Part shown: in pieces, positions 1 to 9,012 of the stretch | How the letters are laid out: each line of letters opens with the position of its first letter | Position numbering within the stretch: the stretch's first letter is position 1 | From: Candidatus Omnitrophota bacterium | GTDB taxonomy: Bacteria; Omnitrophota; Gorgyraeia; Gygaellales; Profunditerraquicolaceae | NCBI GenBank assembly: GCA_023229385.1 | Contig: JALNZI010000004.1 | Span: 42,129-106,128, forward strand | Length of the DNA stretch: 64,000 nt | Direction: 5' to 3' | Program-made: the position numbers and the translations under genes | The notes under the pieces: model-generated | Database searches by the model: none | What the model was told of the DNA's origin: nothing | The model's input: the letters and a program-made list of their open reading frames with translations, nothing else

Positions 1-2073
1 TTTAATTTTAGTTTTTAATTTATTACTAACTACTGATTTTGCATATAAGCGAGAATGTTCTAAAGTAATTTGACTTAAAGAATACTCATTAAAAGTAGAT
101 TTAAGCAAAGGATATATCTCTTTAATTTTAGGCACTAATTCATCAAATTTTAATTCTTCACAATATAATTCGCTGTCCATTGATCTACCAAACATTGTAA
201 TAAATTTGCTATATTCTGCAAATACCGTTTCATTCACTCTACGCTTTGAATATTCTTTACAAGCATCATATCGTCTAAAATATTCAAATAATTCATAATC
301 ATCTCTTAATTCTGGAATTTTAACGATTGTATCAACTTCACATTGATAGTTCATGTTCCGTAAATAAGATTTGCAAAATATTGGGCGTTTATTTTCTTTA
401 ATAAAATCTTCAAAAAAGCTTTTTTTATCTTCTACAAATTCACTCAATAATGTCATATTATCATTATTAAGCATCCTCTTCATATATCGAGTAGGAACTC
501 CATATATTTTTAGTCCATATTTAGATTTCAATTGATCTAATGTTTTTAAAGTAAATCCTTTAGCCATTCCTCGCTCAAATTCTACATAATACCCTTCTAC
601 ATCATCATATTCTACATCTTCCATTTCCCAAGCATATCTGGGAGTGTGATTATTGCGTAAAAATTTATAAATATTCCCCTTAATTTTCATCCTTTTGGGT
701 GAAACCCATTTATCAAATGAAGTCAATAAAGTAAAAGGTAAAGTATTTAAATAACTTGTTTTAAAATATTCTTCTTGATCTTTCTTAAATTCTTCTTCAG
801 TTACATTATAATCTTCAGAATATTTAGAAGGAGTTATAAATACAAATCTACCTAATGAAGCAGTAATATTTATACTCTTAACCCTACTTAATATTGAATC
901 TTCATCATTAATTAAAACATATGTTATATAATTTTGAATATCTAATTTATATTCTGGACGGCTTGATATTTTAGATCTATATGTATAATAGCTAGAAATT
1001 GTATAATATTTTGCATCTATGCGATAATCATCTAAATTTAAATTATTCCAATTTAATTTACCTGTAATCTTTTCTAAATAAGAATATTTCTTTAAAGCAT
1101 CTTTTGCTTCAATTAAAGTAGAAACAGTATTAATATATTTTTCAATATTATTCTTAACCCCAATTATTGCAGCATCTACTGTTTCTCTAATTTTAACTAT
1201 AGTAGGATTATCATAAAATAGCCCTTCTCTATTTGGAGAAATAGATACTTCTCCCGTTTTAAAGAAAAAGCACAATGAGCCTTCAGTTAGAATATTTTTA
1301 TATTTTTCATCATCATTTGAACCAGCATAACAAGCGTTATAGTCAAATCTATACGAAATCCCATCTACTGCTACAAAACAGCCATTTTTATTATTTGAAT
1401 AATAGGCCCAATTATCTCCCCGGTCAATTACTTCATAATCAAAATATTTTTCACCATCATATACTTCATCATTTATTATATTAGGTCTTACTTCCCAAAA
1501 TTGAGTAATCTTATAAACATTTCGCTGTACAGCTTCAATATCTCTACTGAAAATGTTTATAGTGATTAATGTACCATTTGGTTCAATGGTATCTTCTTCT
1601 GAGATTTCCTTCATTTGAGGAATACCTCGTTCTCCTGCTTTTAAAAATACATATGAACGATGAATTCCATCTATAAATGTATCAACTGAAAAAGAATCTT
1701 GATAGCAAAAAGCGCATTTGGCCCCAATACCAAATCCACCTGTTTGCATATTGTCATGCCTCTTAGTAGAAGCGCCAATATTTACAAAAACATTAGACAT
1801 TCTATCTGGGCTAATGCCAGGCCCATAATCTCTAATAGCTAATTCATTAGAGAGCTTAGTGGGAAGTGTGATATCAATAGGTACATCATCCTTATGTATC
1901 TCCCTATGCGCATCTCTAGCATTTGCGGCATACTCTTGTACAATAATCCTGGTCAAATCATTATACAATTGAGTAAGCAAGGTAATCATGATGTTTATAT
2001 CTTGAATGCCTGTTTCATATGTCTTAAAATCGTCGCTAGTCTCAAGGACTGATTCGGTGCTACCAAATTCCAT
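1..2073 (-). CDS. rIIA: rIIA-like protein, GHKL ATPase fold (3' end outside window)
   Basis: Open from the ATG at 2073 to the window edge (at least 691 codons). The N-terminal ~150 residues carry a GHKL ATP-binding site: QEYAANARDAH (N box), RDYGPGIS (G1) and GGFGIGAK (G2). The order and spacing match T4 rIIA, the membrane-associated protein needed to grow on lambda lysogens; its biochemical role is not known. T4 rIIA is ~725 residues, so little is missing. The start is fixed by an extended -10 promoter 6 nt upstream. Homology is recognised from motifs and length; function is by family. Confidence 0.82.
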   Translation of the reverse strand, partial: MEFGSTESVLETSDDFKTYETGIQDINIMITLLTQLYNDLTRIIVQEYAANARDAHREIHKDDVPIDITLPTKLSNELAIRDYGPGISPDRMSNVFVNIGASTKRHDNMQTGGFGIGAKCAFCYQDSFSVDTFIDGIHRSYVFLKAGERGIPQMKEISEEDTIEPNGTLITINIFSRDIEAVQRNVYKITQFWEVRPNIINDEVYDGEKYFDYEVIDRGDNWAYYSNNKNGCFVAVDGISYRFDYNACYAGSNDDEKYKNILTEGSLCFFFKTGEVSISPNREGLFYDNPTIVKIRETVDAAIIGVKNNIEKYINTVSTLIEAKDALKKYSYLEKITGKLNWNNLNLDDYRIDAKYYTISSYYTYRSKISSRPEYKLDIQNYITYVLINDEDSILSRVKSINITASLGRFVFITPSKYSEDYNVTEEEFKKDQEEYFKTSYLNTLPFTLLTSFDKWVSPKRMKIKGNIYKFLRNNHTPRYAWEMEDVEYDDVEGYYVEFERGMAKGFTLKTLDQLKSKYGLKIYGVPTRYMKRMLNNDNMTLLSEFVEDKKSFFEDFIKENKRPIFCKSYLRNMNYQCEVDTIVKIPELRDDYELFEYFRRYDACKEYSKRRVNETVFAEYSKFITMFGRSMDSELYCEELKFDELVPKIKEIYPLLKSTFNEYSLSQITLEHSRLYAKSVVSNKLKTKIK

Positions 2074-2079
2074 TACCTA

Positions 2080-2109
2080 ATAATAACAAAATAAAAAGCG
2101 GGAGTAAAC
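2080..2109 (-). promoter_or_regulatory. early-type promoter of rIIA, leaderless arrangement
   Basis: On the minus strand: GTTTAC (2109-2104), 18-nt spacer ending in TGT, then TATTAT (2085-2080), 6 nt, then ATG. GTTTAC is the -35 element typical of T4 early promoters. With normal spacing transcription would start at the A of the ATG. Confidence 0.6.
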
Positions 2110-2133
2110 TATGTCAATAGCCTTACGTATAAT

Positions 2134-2625
2134 TTAAGAAAGTATAATTTTATCATTATTTGGATTATAGGTTGGGCGATAATTCAATATAATTTTTTTA
2201 ATATTAGTAATACTTTGTAATTCATTTTTACTAATTTCTGATACATCTAATGTTCTAATGGTTTTTTCTGCTGATTTTTCTCTATTTCTAGCTAAATCAT
2301 TAGAAATACTTAATTCAATGTCTGGCTTAAAATAATATAAAGTTAATGCATCAATAGTAATTAACTTTGATATTGTTCTTAAAAAGTCAATTATTTCAGT
2401 ATGTGACCAAACATAATCTAATATAACTATGCCATAATCATTAAATGAATCAATAACTTCATTCATCATTATTTTAAACAATTTTTCATATCTAGGCTCA
2501 TCATGATCAATTAATAATGTTTTAGTATTTGTATGCTGCAAAGTACTATTTAATATATGTAATGTAGTTGATTTACCACTTCCAGGTAAACCATATGCTA
2601 ATATTAATTTATTCCACTTATGCAT
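2134..2625 (-). CDS. P-loop kinase (AAA_33/zeta-toxin-like)
   Basis: 163 aa. Walker A GLPGSGKST at residues ~13-21, followed by a LIDHDEP strand and a lid-like basic stretch with NDLARNREK. The size and motif suit a small nucleotide, polynucleotide or aminoacyl-phosphate kinase; the substrate cannot be told. The start overlaps the stop of the AAA ATPase upstream (shared base 2625), so the two are translationally coupled. Confidence 0.7.
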   Translation of the reverse strand: MHKWNKLILAYGLPGSGKSTTLHILNSTLQHTNTKTLLIDHDEPRYEKLFKIMMNEVIDSFNDYGIVILDYVWSHTEIIDFLRTISKLITIDALTLYYFKPDIELSISNDLARNREKSAEKTIRTLDVSEISKNELQSITNIKKIILNYRPTYNPNNDKIILS

Positions 2626-3857
2626 TATTGATCTTCTTTAATTATTAGTTTGCAATAGGTATTGATAAAATAATTAAAATCTTTTTTTAGCAACAATTTA
2701 TTTTGTAATTCAGCCATTGTTAATTCAGATGCACAATATTTTAAATTATTTGGAATCTTATTAGTTGGGAAAAATCTATGAATAAATTCAATAAACATTT
2801 CACTAGTGGCATAACCTAATTCAACTTTTAAATCAATACGTCCTGGTCTAATTAATGCTGCATCAATTTTTTCAATATGATTAGTGGTCATTATTAATAT
2901 TCTGCCATGCTTACTTAAAAAGCCATCTATTGAATTCAATACGTCAGATAATCCACTCTTAGCTATCTCTTCATATGCAGCTTTCGTTGTGTTAGATTTA
3001 TCTTTTTCATCATTTGATCTACTATGCACAGTATAACTACTATCAATATCTTCAATAACTAAAAAACTATTTTTATGTAATGAACCTAGCGCATCTCCGA
3101 TTTTCTCCAAGCTACTTACAGGTAATGTACTAATTGAATAATTAAAATATCCTGCAATAGCTCTAATTAATGAAGTTTTTCCTGTTCCAGGCGGACCATA
3201 TAATAAAATTCCTAATTGATATGGAATTCCATTATTAATATACCATTGTTCAGATTCAATAAAATGGTTAATGGTGTTTAATAAAAGATTTTTATTATAA
3301 TTATCAATTAATACAGTATTTAATTGTCTAATTGGAGATTGTAATGCACTGCCCCAATTACACTCTTTCCATTTAAATATATTAGTATGCTCATTATCTA
3401 AATGATTAATTTTATTACTTAATTCAATTAATAATTGATCAAATAATTTATGACTTCTGCCTAATTTTGTCAATGAAATAGTTAATTTTTCATTACAATC
3501 AGTTGAAGGTTGTATTGAAATATTTATAAATAGTGGGACACCCTTGTATATGAACCAATGACCGCCAACGCCTAATCCTTTAGTTACTGATTCATCATAT
3601 CCCCATCTACCATTAAATACTTTAATTAATCTAGTTTTATTAACTAATCCATCAGATTCAAATAATTCCATTAAATTATAAAATGAAATATTAGCATTAC
3701 CAATACTAAACGTAGTTGTTATATGTTTTTTAATAAATTTAAATATTGCAATTGGAACTCCTTTAAAAATAAAAGTAAGTAATCCAGTAAAATAAACTCC
3801 AACAAATCCAGCTAATGTTGGATTACTCATGGCAAATGTTTTAATTTCAGCTAACAT
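2625..3857 (-). CDS. BCS1-like AAA+ ATPase with N-terminal membrane anchor
   Basis: 410 aa. A hydrophobic segment at residues ~15-38 (VGVYFTGLLTFIF) precedes a BCS1-N-like region. The AAA+ module follows: Walker A GPPGTGKTS, Walker B FLVIEDID, sensor 1 IMTTNH and arginine finger LIRPGRID. Mitochondrial BCS1 moves folded proteins across membranes; phage and bacterial relatives have no settled role, though some BCS1-like ATPases sit in defence loci. It lies between the RNA ligase and the P-loop kinase with gaps of 0-3 nt, so it is probably cotranscribed. Confidence 0.8.
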   Translation of the reverse strand: MLAEIKTFAMSNPTLAGFVGVYFTGLLTFIFKGVPIAIFKFIKKHITTTFSIGNANISFYNLMELFESDGLVNKTRLIKVFNGRWGYDESVTKGLGVGGHWFIYKGVPLFINISIQPSTDCNEKLTISLTKLGRSHKLFDQLLIELSNKINHLDNEHTNIFKWKECNWGSALQSPIRQLNTVLIDNYNKNLLLNTINHFIESEQWYINNGIPYQLGILLYGPPGTGKTSLIRAIAGYFNYSISTLPVSSLEKIGDALGSLHKNSFLVIEDIDSSYTVHSRSNDEKDKSNTTKAAYEEIAKSGLSDVLNSIDGFLSKHGRILIMTTNHIEKIDAALIRPGRIDLKVELGYATSEMFIEFIHRFFPTNKIPNNLKYCASELTMAELQNKLLLKKDFNYFINTYCKLIIKEDQ

Positions 3858-3860
3858 TCA

Positions 3861-4502
3861 TTACTCCATATTAATCGTAGCTAATTCATTAGGGATAATC
3901 TTTTCAAATGCCCAATGATTAGAGCATGTAACATGATTTTTACGAACCCACTTGCAGTAATGTTTAGCCGCATCTAATGAACATTGTGTAAAATTATCAG
4001 GATCAGTGTATGTAAATTTTTCAGGTTTTCTAATAACAACGCCTTCCCGAATTCCTCCAAATATTTCTTCACTTGTTGCTAAATCTAATACAATTTTAGG
4101 ATCGTATAATCCCCTGTATAAAAATGGGACCATTTGTAAATTCAATAATTGGCTCCATTCAACAGTTTCATCCCAAGATAAGCAAGTTGCTTCATCCCAT
4201 ATTGAAAAAACTAAAAAATATGTTGGCAAATTTTTATAATGAATAGAATGGGTTGCATATAGGTATTCTCCGCATACACGCATTCCATCTGGAATATCAT
4301 TTTTCACAATATCCCAAAAATTATTTCTCCATATACGACTAGGATGGTAATTAGAATCAGGTGATCTAGCCCAAACTTTTTTATTAGTCATCGAACAATT
4401 ATGTACTAATATTCCATTCGCGAAAAAATTATGATTATCTAATATTTCGATATCATATTTTTTACTAGAATTTGCTATTTTCTTAATTGATTTTATTTTC
4501 AT
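3861..4502 (-). CDS. split intein C-half + RNA ligase C-terminal part
   Basis: 213 aa. Residues 1-35 form a C-intein: NHNFFANGILVHN ends in the His-Asn pair, followed by +1 Cys. The rest is the C-extein of an Rnl2-like RNA ligase, continuing the motif I region of the gene at 5527-5973. It shows ARSPDSNYHPSR, a motif III-like FSIWDEA, EGVVIRK (motif IV) and KWVRK (motif V). Protein trans-splicing with the N-half should rebuild a ligase of about 230 residues. Its start overlaps the endonuclease gene by 20 bp. The substrate (RNA versus DNA nick) is inferred from family likeness. Confidence 0.8.
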   Translation of the reverse strand: MKIKSIKKIANSSKKYDIEILDNHNFFANGILVHNCSMTNKKVWARSPDSNYHPSRIWRNNFWDIVKNDIPDGMRVCGEYLYATHSIHYKNLPTYFLVFSIWDEATCLSWDETVEWSQLLNLQMVPFLYRGLYDPKIVLDLATSEEIFGGIREGVVIRKPEKFTYTDPDNFTQCSLDAAKHYCKWVRKNHVTCSNHWAFEKIIPNELATINME

Positions 4503-5526
4503 TTATATCTCTTATCTTTTTAAGTATTTCGTCATCATCCATATTATTCATATCAAACTCCCATATATAACTAATATCATATCCCTTTTCCTCAACTATT
4601 TTTTTCTTAAGTAAATCTTTATTCCAAATTTCTTGTACTAATACTAATTTATTATTTCTTTTAATAAGATCAGTTGCTTTATATATTCTAGGATCACAAT
4701 GCCAATAAGTTCCTTGCACTTCTATTACATGATTTCCAATTACAAAATCAAAAGGATATTTACTTATAAAAAATTGCGCTCTATACAATATATTATTTAA
4801 TGTTAATATTTGGCTAATTCTTTTTTCTAATGAAGATACGTAATAATTTCCTCTATTAACATATTTCTTCTTATTATAATTTGCTCGATCTTCTTCACTT
4901 AAATTATAATACCAAATGTGAGCTTTTTTGACTAAATTGTCGATTCTGGCATTTTTATCATCTTCTGAGATGGTTTTCCACCCAAAGCTATTTTGATTAC
5001 CATGCAAATTACTTAAACAAACTGAATCATATTTTTTAATCATTTTAGCTTCCCATTCTTTTCTATAAGCAGGAAGCTTCCTTATATTATCTACTCCATA
5101 ATTTTTAATAAAAGTACTTTTTTTCTTATTTTTAATAACTTCAGCTTTTGATGGATTAATTACTCCATATTTTTTTAAACAAGTATTTTCTCTATTTTTA
5201 ATACAATTTTCTGTAGAAGTAGCTTCGGCTATTGTTTTATGCTTTAATCCTAAATCATTCAAATATCTACGAAAATCAAAATTATATTTTTTATTTATAA
5301 ATAATACTGAATTATTTTCATATTCGGAAATAATATTATTTAATTCTATTTCTGAATATCCGTAAACTTTTTCTATAACATAATATGCTAATTTCTTAGT
5401 ATTTGCAAAACTAGATGAATGTTTTTTATTAACATGCGATCTAAACTTATCAATACAAAATTCCTTATTACATATATCACATTTTATTTTGGTCATCCTA
5501 TTATTTAGTAATAAAATGGATGCCAT
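4483..5526 (-). CDS. Vsr-like homing endonuclease inside fractured ligase gene
   Basis: 347 aa. An N-terminal Cys2-His2-type zinc finger (CDICNKEFC...HVNKKH) and a basic middle lead to a C-terminal Vsr/EDxHD-like nuclease region (FDFVIGNHVIEVQGTYWHCDP). Free-standing endonucleases of this kind are known between the halves of split-intein genes (the fractured-gene arrangement described by Dassa and colleagues). An internal Met at codon 11 (5496) is an alternative start, preceded by AGG; the first ATG follows the intein-N stop directly. It presumably spreads the whole interruption into uninterrupted ligase genes. Confidence 0.75.
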   Translation of the reverse strand: MASILLLNNRMTKIKCDICNKEFCIDKFRSHVNKKHSSSFANTKKLAYYVIEKVYGYSEIELNNIISEYENNSVLFINKKYNFDFRRYLNDLGLKHKTIAEATSTENCIKNRENTCLKKYGVINPSKAEVIKNKKKSTFIKNYGVDNIRKLPAYRKEWEAKMIKKYDSVCLSNLHGNQNSFGWKTISEDDKNARIDNLVKKAHIWYYNLSEEDRANYNKKKYVNRGNYYVSSLEKRISQILTLNNILYRAQFFISKYPFDFVIGNHVIEVQGTYWHCDPRIYKATDLIKRNNKLVLVQEIWNKDLLKKKIVEEKGYDISYIWEFDMNNMDDDEILKKIRDINENKIN

Positions 5527-5973
5527 CTAATTTGATGGTAAATATAATAATTCATCTCCAATAATTAATTCATCTACACGTCTATATATATGTAACTCAG
5601 GGAGATATATATAATGATTTCCTGTCAATTTAAGTATGCTTCCATTTTCTAATTCAATTTCATACCAATCATCTCCACTACTCATCACTTGATAATCCAT
5701 TATTTTTTTATTCTCTAATTTATCTAAATCTATATTATATGACAAAACTTCAACTGTCATTTTTTTATTACATATTTCTTTAATTGAAATATCTCCAATA
5801 TTTGTAGATATTATAGTATTTTCATCTAGACAATTTTCACCATCCATTTTAGCTGTTATAACAACTTCTTTACCTACAAAATCAGAATCATCTACTAATT
5901 TTTTATCATCATTAGTAGTTCCAGGTGAATATGGTAAATGATACGTTCTAAAATATTTCAATACGTCATTCAT
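5527..5973 (-). CDS. RNA ligase N-terminal part + split intein N-half
   Basis: 148 aa from the ATG at 5973; a start 12 nt earlier is possible but overlaps the upstream gene. The N-extein is ~47 residues ending in ITAKMDGEN, ligase motif I with the AMP-accepting Lys. Then comes Cys1 of the intein (CLDENTIIS) and an N-intein with block A- and B-like sequences (LTGNHYIYLPE). It stops at 5527 without an endonuclease domain. With the C-half at 3861-4502 it forms a trans-splicing pair that would restore KMDGEN joined to CSMTNKK. Confidence 0.8.
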   Translation of the reverse strand: MNDVLKYFRTYHLPYSPGTTNDDKKLVDDSDFVGKEVVITAKMDGENCLDENTIISTNIGDISIKEICNKKMTVEVLSYNIDLDKLENKKIMDYQVMSSGDDWYEIELENGSILKLTGNHYIYLPELHIYRRVDELIIGDELLYLPSN

Positions 5974-5975
5974 GA

Positions 5976-6395
5976 TTAATCCCAATCAAAAGTATCTGGA
6001 TGGATTGCAGGTACTCCATGTTTATTAAATTCATGGAGTACTTCTAAATTATCATCTATTAGCAAAGCATTTCCATATTTTCCTACAAAACTTTGAAATT
6101 TACTATCTATAAACATATCCCATTTAGCTTCTCTACTAATATTTGTTAATATGTAAGAAGGTTTGCAATATAATATTCCAAATTCAGGTCTAAATAATTT
6201 ATCTAATAATTCTCTAGTTATTTTATAATGAATGATATTTCTTTTAGTAAAAAATACAATTTGATGTCCTTCTTGATAAAAATATTCAATTGCATTAATT
6301 GTACACTGAATGGGAATAGCTGTTTCGACACCGTAATTGATTCCACCTTTTTCAGATTTTTCAATTAATGTTCCATCAATATCGCAAAGAATCAT
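5976..6395 (-). CDS. HAD-family phosphatase
   Basis: 139 aa. Motif I CDIDGTL (nucleophile Asp), motif II FFTKRN and a C-terminal LLIDDNLEV metal-binding strand mark a small HAD hydrolase with no large cap. It lies immediately before the RNA ligase with a 2-nt gap. T4-type Pnk phosphatase domains belong to the same fold, so a role in clearing RNA 3' phosphates is possible; a nucleotidase is equally possible. Confidence 0.7.
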   Translation of the reverse strand: MILCDIDGTLIEKSEKGGINYGVETAIPIQCTINAIEYFYQEGHQIVFFTKRNIIHYKITRELLDKLFRPEFGILYCKPSYILTNISREAKWDMFIDSKFQSFVGKYGNALLIDDNLEVLHEFNKHGVPAIHPDTFDWD

Positions 6396-6397
6396 TG

Positions 6398-7357
6398 TTA
6401 TTCCTTTTTCTCATTATATTGTTTTAAAATTAGTTTAGCTTTATATGTCACTACCCCAAGTGGAAATGGAAAACCAATTGCACAGTTACTAACAGTATTG
6501 CTAATAAATCTATTTTTGGTTATACATATTGGTGAAGTTGAAGGGAATATTGTTGATATTGTTTGATAATTGTCAATATTATAATTTATATATGATGAAT
6601 TAAGATTGCCCACTACATCTAAATCCATTTTCATATTTTCATATAGCCAAGGTTGTTTAACAGTATTAATCTTAATCATAAAATTTTCTAATATTGTATC
6701 TAATCTGTTAATATCAAATGATTTCCTATATAATAATTCAGTTAGTTCTGGATATTTATTAGCAATATCTATCTTAGTATATAATTCAACGTAATCTATT
6801 AATCCATATACTTGCCCAATTTGAAATCCTAAAAATTTATAAAAATTAACTAAATTACTATTATTCTTTTTTAAATCTATTATTTTTGATAGCTTTATTT
6901 TAGATAATACTTCGGATACTAATTTTATATTATCAATATTTCGTAGTGCTTTTTTAATTTCAGGTCTAAATTCGGTTCTAGATAAATGAGATAATATACC
7001 TCTAAATACTCTATGAATTTTTATATTAATATTTCTAGGCATAAATTCATATATTGGGCATGGATGCGCTTGTTTATGTAGCTTATAAGTAGCAGCTATC
7101 ATATTATTCACTTCATCAATAGTCCCTTTATAGCACCAATTCACGTATCCGCATTTAACACTACATAAATTAACATCTGAATATTTTAATCCTAATGCAA
7201 ATTTCAATTCTTTAGCTAATACTCGGCACTCTTCAATTTTTAAAGGTTTATCTATAAAAAACATAATATCTATATCAGTTGAATCCTCGGATCCAAAAAA
7301 TACAAATTCATATTGAGTTTTATTAATTAACTCATCTATTGTGCCTTTATCTAGCAT
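6398..7357 (-). CDS. nucleotidyltransferase-fold protein
   Basis: 319 aa. The N-terminus has the GS...D-x-D signature of the polymerase-beta superfamily (FFGSEDSTDIDIMFFI). The remainder is helical with no recognised domain. It may add nucleotides to RNA or proteins, or be a toxin- or antitoxin-like NTase. It joins the ligase/HAD cluster with 2-nt spacing, which points to RNA processing by context only. Confidence 0.6.
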   Translation of the reverse strand: MLDKGTIDELINKTQYEFVFFGSEDSTDIDIMFFIDKPLKIEECRVLAKELKFALGLKYSDVNLCSVKCGYVNWCYKGTIDEVNNMIAATYKLHKQAHPCPIYEFMPRNINIKIHRVFRGILSHLSRTEFRPEIKKALRNIDNIKLVSEVLSKIKLSKIIDLKKNNSNLVNFYKFLGFQIGQVYGLIDYVELYTKIDIANKYPELTELLYRKSFDINRLDTILENFMIKINTVKQPWLYENMKMDLDVVGNLNSSYINYNIDNYQTISTIFPSTSPICITKNRFISNTVSNCAIGFPFPLGVVTYKAKLILKQYNEKKE

Positions 7358-7503
7358 TAATTTACCAAAAGTTCTCGGTCAGTTTCTTTAGCTAGTAATT
7401 TACTCATTTCATCCATAATATTATAGTCATTTATTACACTTAATCCTGGTATAATATAATTATTGACATCATAATTAGTATTATAAAACATTGAAGTGCT
7501 CAT
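7357..7503 (-). CDS. small hypothetical protein, leaderless start
   Basis: 48 aa, no recognised domain. The start at 7503 (MSTSMFYN) is preferred over the longer frame from 7551 because TGTTATATT lies with its -10 exactly 6 nt before this ATG, predicting transcription from the ATG itself. The stop overlaps the start of the nucleotidyltransferase by one base. Confidence 0.6.
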   Translation of the reverse strand: MSTSMFYNTNYDVNNYIIPGLSVINDYNIMDEMSKLLAKETDRELLVN

Positions 7504-7509
7504 AGCGTA

Positions 7510-7518
7510 AATATAACA
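7510..7518 (-). promoter_or_regulatory. extended -10 promoter, leaderless class
   Basis: TG-T-TATATT on the minus strand, 6 nt before the ATG at 7503; same layout as at 2080, 13284, 19423 and 26248. Confidence 0.55.
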
Positions 7519-7573
7519 AAAAGGAACCTTTGTTAAAGTGTCGCTCACCAATCAATAATTTTAATCAAACATA

Positions 7574-7822
7574 TCAATCTTCTCCAATATATTCTTCATA
7601 CATATCATTAAGTAAATTATCACTTAATTTTACATCAAAATCTGGCAAAACTGTATCATGCCCACATAAGGGGCAAATTGCAGAATGCTCTTCATCTGAA
7701 GTAAATTTAGTAACTTTACTTGAATCAAATGTCTGACAACAATTGAAACATCCACATTTCTTGCTATTTTTTACAGAATCTTTATTCTTGTAAGAATGCA
7801 GATGTACTTCTTCTAGATGCAC
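7574..7822 (-). CDS. small zinc-ribbon protein
   Basis: 82 aa with CGCFNC and CPLCGHD, a four-cysteine zinc ribbon. It resembles a widespread family of small cytoplasmic proteins of unknown role that share the CGCFxC...CPxCGxD pattern. No ATG is available. A GTG at 7822 is chosen because the AAAGG ribosome site lies 6 nt before it; the TTG at 7828 lies right against that site. Confidence 0.65.
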   Translation of the reverse strand: MHLEEVHLHSYKNKDSVKNSKKCGCFNCCQTFDSSKVTKFTSDEEHSAICPLCGHDTVLPDFDVKLSDNLLNDMYEEYIGED

Positions 7823-7899
7823 AATCAACCTTTCATGCTAATTAAGAAATTCAACTTTTTTTCAAATATGTGAGCACTTAAACGATATACAACTACTAA

Positions 7900-7918
7900 T
7901 GCGGCTGAAATAGCCGCA
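7900..7918. other. stem-loop in intergenic region
   Basis: Perfect 7-bp stem TGCGGCT/AGCCGCA with a 5-nt loop, 40 nt after the stop of the repeat-protein gene. There is no clear U-run on the minus strand, so it may be a processing or stability hairpin rather than a terminator. Confidence 0.4.
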
Positions 7919-7959
7919 TAAATTATTTCAATAGTGACCTTCTATTATACCGTTCTAAT

Positions 7960-8910
7960 TTATTCAGTCTCAACAAATTTGCCATTAATCATTTCATAAA
8001 AGGTATTGGCTTTAATATGCTTTCCATCAATTTTACGGGTTCTATAATTTATGATTTTATTATCTGCCCATTCTACTAGCGTTAATAAATCACCTAAAGC
8101 TCCTTTGGCTTTACTATTAGGACCAAATGCAACTGCTAATGATTGTTCTCCACTAACAATTGCTTGACTACTATCACCTACGGTGGACGCTAATGAACGA
8201 TGCCCACTATTGCTGGATAATGAACGATTTCCACTATTGCTGGATACTGACCAATTTCCGCTATTGCTGGATACTGAACGATTTCCACTATTGCTGGCTA
8301 CTGAACGATTTCCACTATTGCTGGCTACTGAATAATGTCCGCTATTGCTAGCTACTGACCAATCTCCACTATTTGAGGCTACTGAACGATCTCCACTATT
8401 TCTGGCTACTGAACAATATCCGCTATTGCTGGCTAATGAACAATCTCCACTATTGCTGGCTACTGAACGATCTCCACTATTTCTGGCTACTGAACAATAT
8501 CCGCTATTGCTGGATACTGACCCATATCCACTATTTGAGGCTACTGAATAATGCCCACTATTGCTGGCTAATGAACGATCCTTAGTTTGATGCTCTTTAG
8601 ACTTACTATGAGCTTTCATATATTCAGCACATAATTGGGTATATTCAATAATATCAATTTCTCTAATAATAGTTATTTTTGTACCGGCCTGTTTAGAGTC
8701 CTCAGAGCCACCATTAACAATTCCATCAAGTTCGACTTCACAAAATCTAGATTCTGCTGGATTATAGTAAGTAAAAACATCTAGTGGGTTTGTGCAAGCA
8801 TGAAAGCCCTCTTGACATAGCTCTGCATGATCTGTTACATAGGTCTTACCTATCTCGTATTGAAAATCTCTGCACTGCAAATTCTTATCAAACCCCTTAA
8901 AACATTTCAT
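7960..8910 (-). CDS. DUF7666-type phage protein with 9-residue repeats
   Basis: 316 aa. The N-terminal ~95 residues (MKCFKGFDKNLQCRDFQYEIGK... HAELCQEGFHACTNP) match a conserved phage family of unknown function. The middle is about 14 tandem copies of a nine-residue repeat, S(V/L)A/S-S/R-NSG-x-x, which should form a regular beta-solenoid-like stack. The C-terminal ~70 residues are non-repetitive. Nothing indicates catalysis. Confidence 0.7.
   Translation of the reverse strand: MKCFKGFDKNLQCRDFQYEIGKTYVTDHAELCQEGFHACTNPLDVFTYYNPAESRFCEVELDGIVNGGSEDSKQAGTKITIIREIDIIEYTQLCAEYMKAHSKSKEHQTKDRSLASNSGHYSVASNSGYGSVSSNSGYCSVARNSGDRSVASNSGDCSLASNSGYCSVARNSGDRSVASNSGDWSVASNSGHYSVASNSGNRSVASNSGNRSVSSNSGNWSVSSNSGNRSLSSNSGHRSLASTVGDSSQAIVSGEQSLAVAFGPNSKAKGALGDLLTLVEWADNKIINYRTRKIDGKHIKANTFYEMINGKFVETE
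8180..8580 (-). repeat. 27-bp tandem repeats coding for NSG repeats
   Basis: Fifteen or so imperfect 27-bp units within the DUF7666 gene. Units vary mainly at two positions after NSG (DR, DC, YC, NR, NW, HY). Such arrays expand and contract by slippage, so copy number may vary between isolates. Confidence 0.85.
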
Positions 8911-9012
8911 TTTCTAGCACTCTCTTTCCATTTTATGGGTGTGATTATTCAGATCTAACCAGTGCCCTATTAAAAGTTATTTTAAAATAGCTCCCCGCTC
9001 AAATCAATATAA

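Noticed and set aside
1275..1484. Plus-strand 69-codon frame
   Set aside because: Antisense shadow of rIIA; His/Asn/Tyr-rich composition is that expected from reading AT-rich coding DNA backwards.
8180..8580. CRISPR-like array
   Set aside because: The 27-bp units are contiguous coding repeats without spacers.
8160..8585. Plus-strand frames over the NSG repeat region
   Set aside because: Shadow frames of a tandem repeat; the minus frame has the conserved DUF7666 start and a normal gene context.
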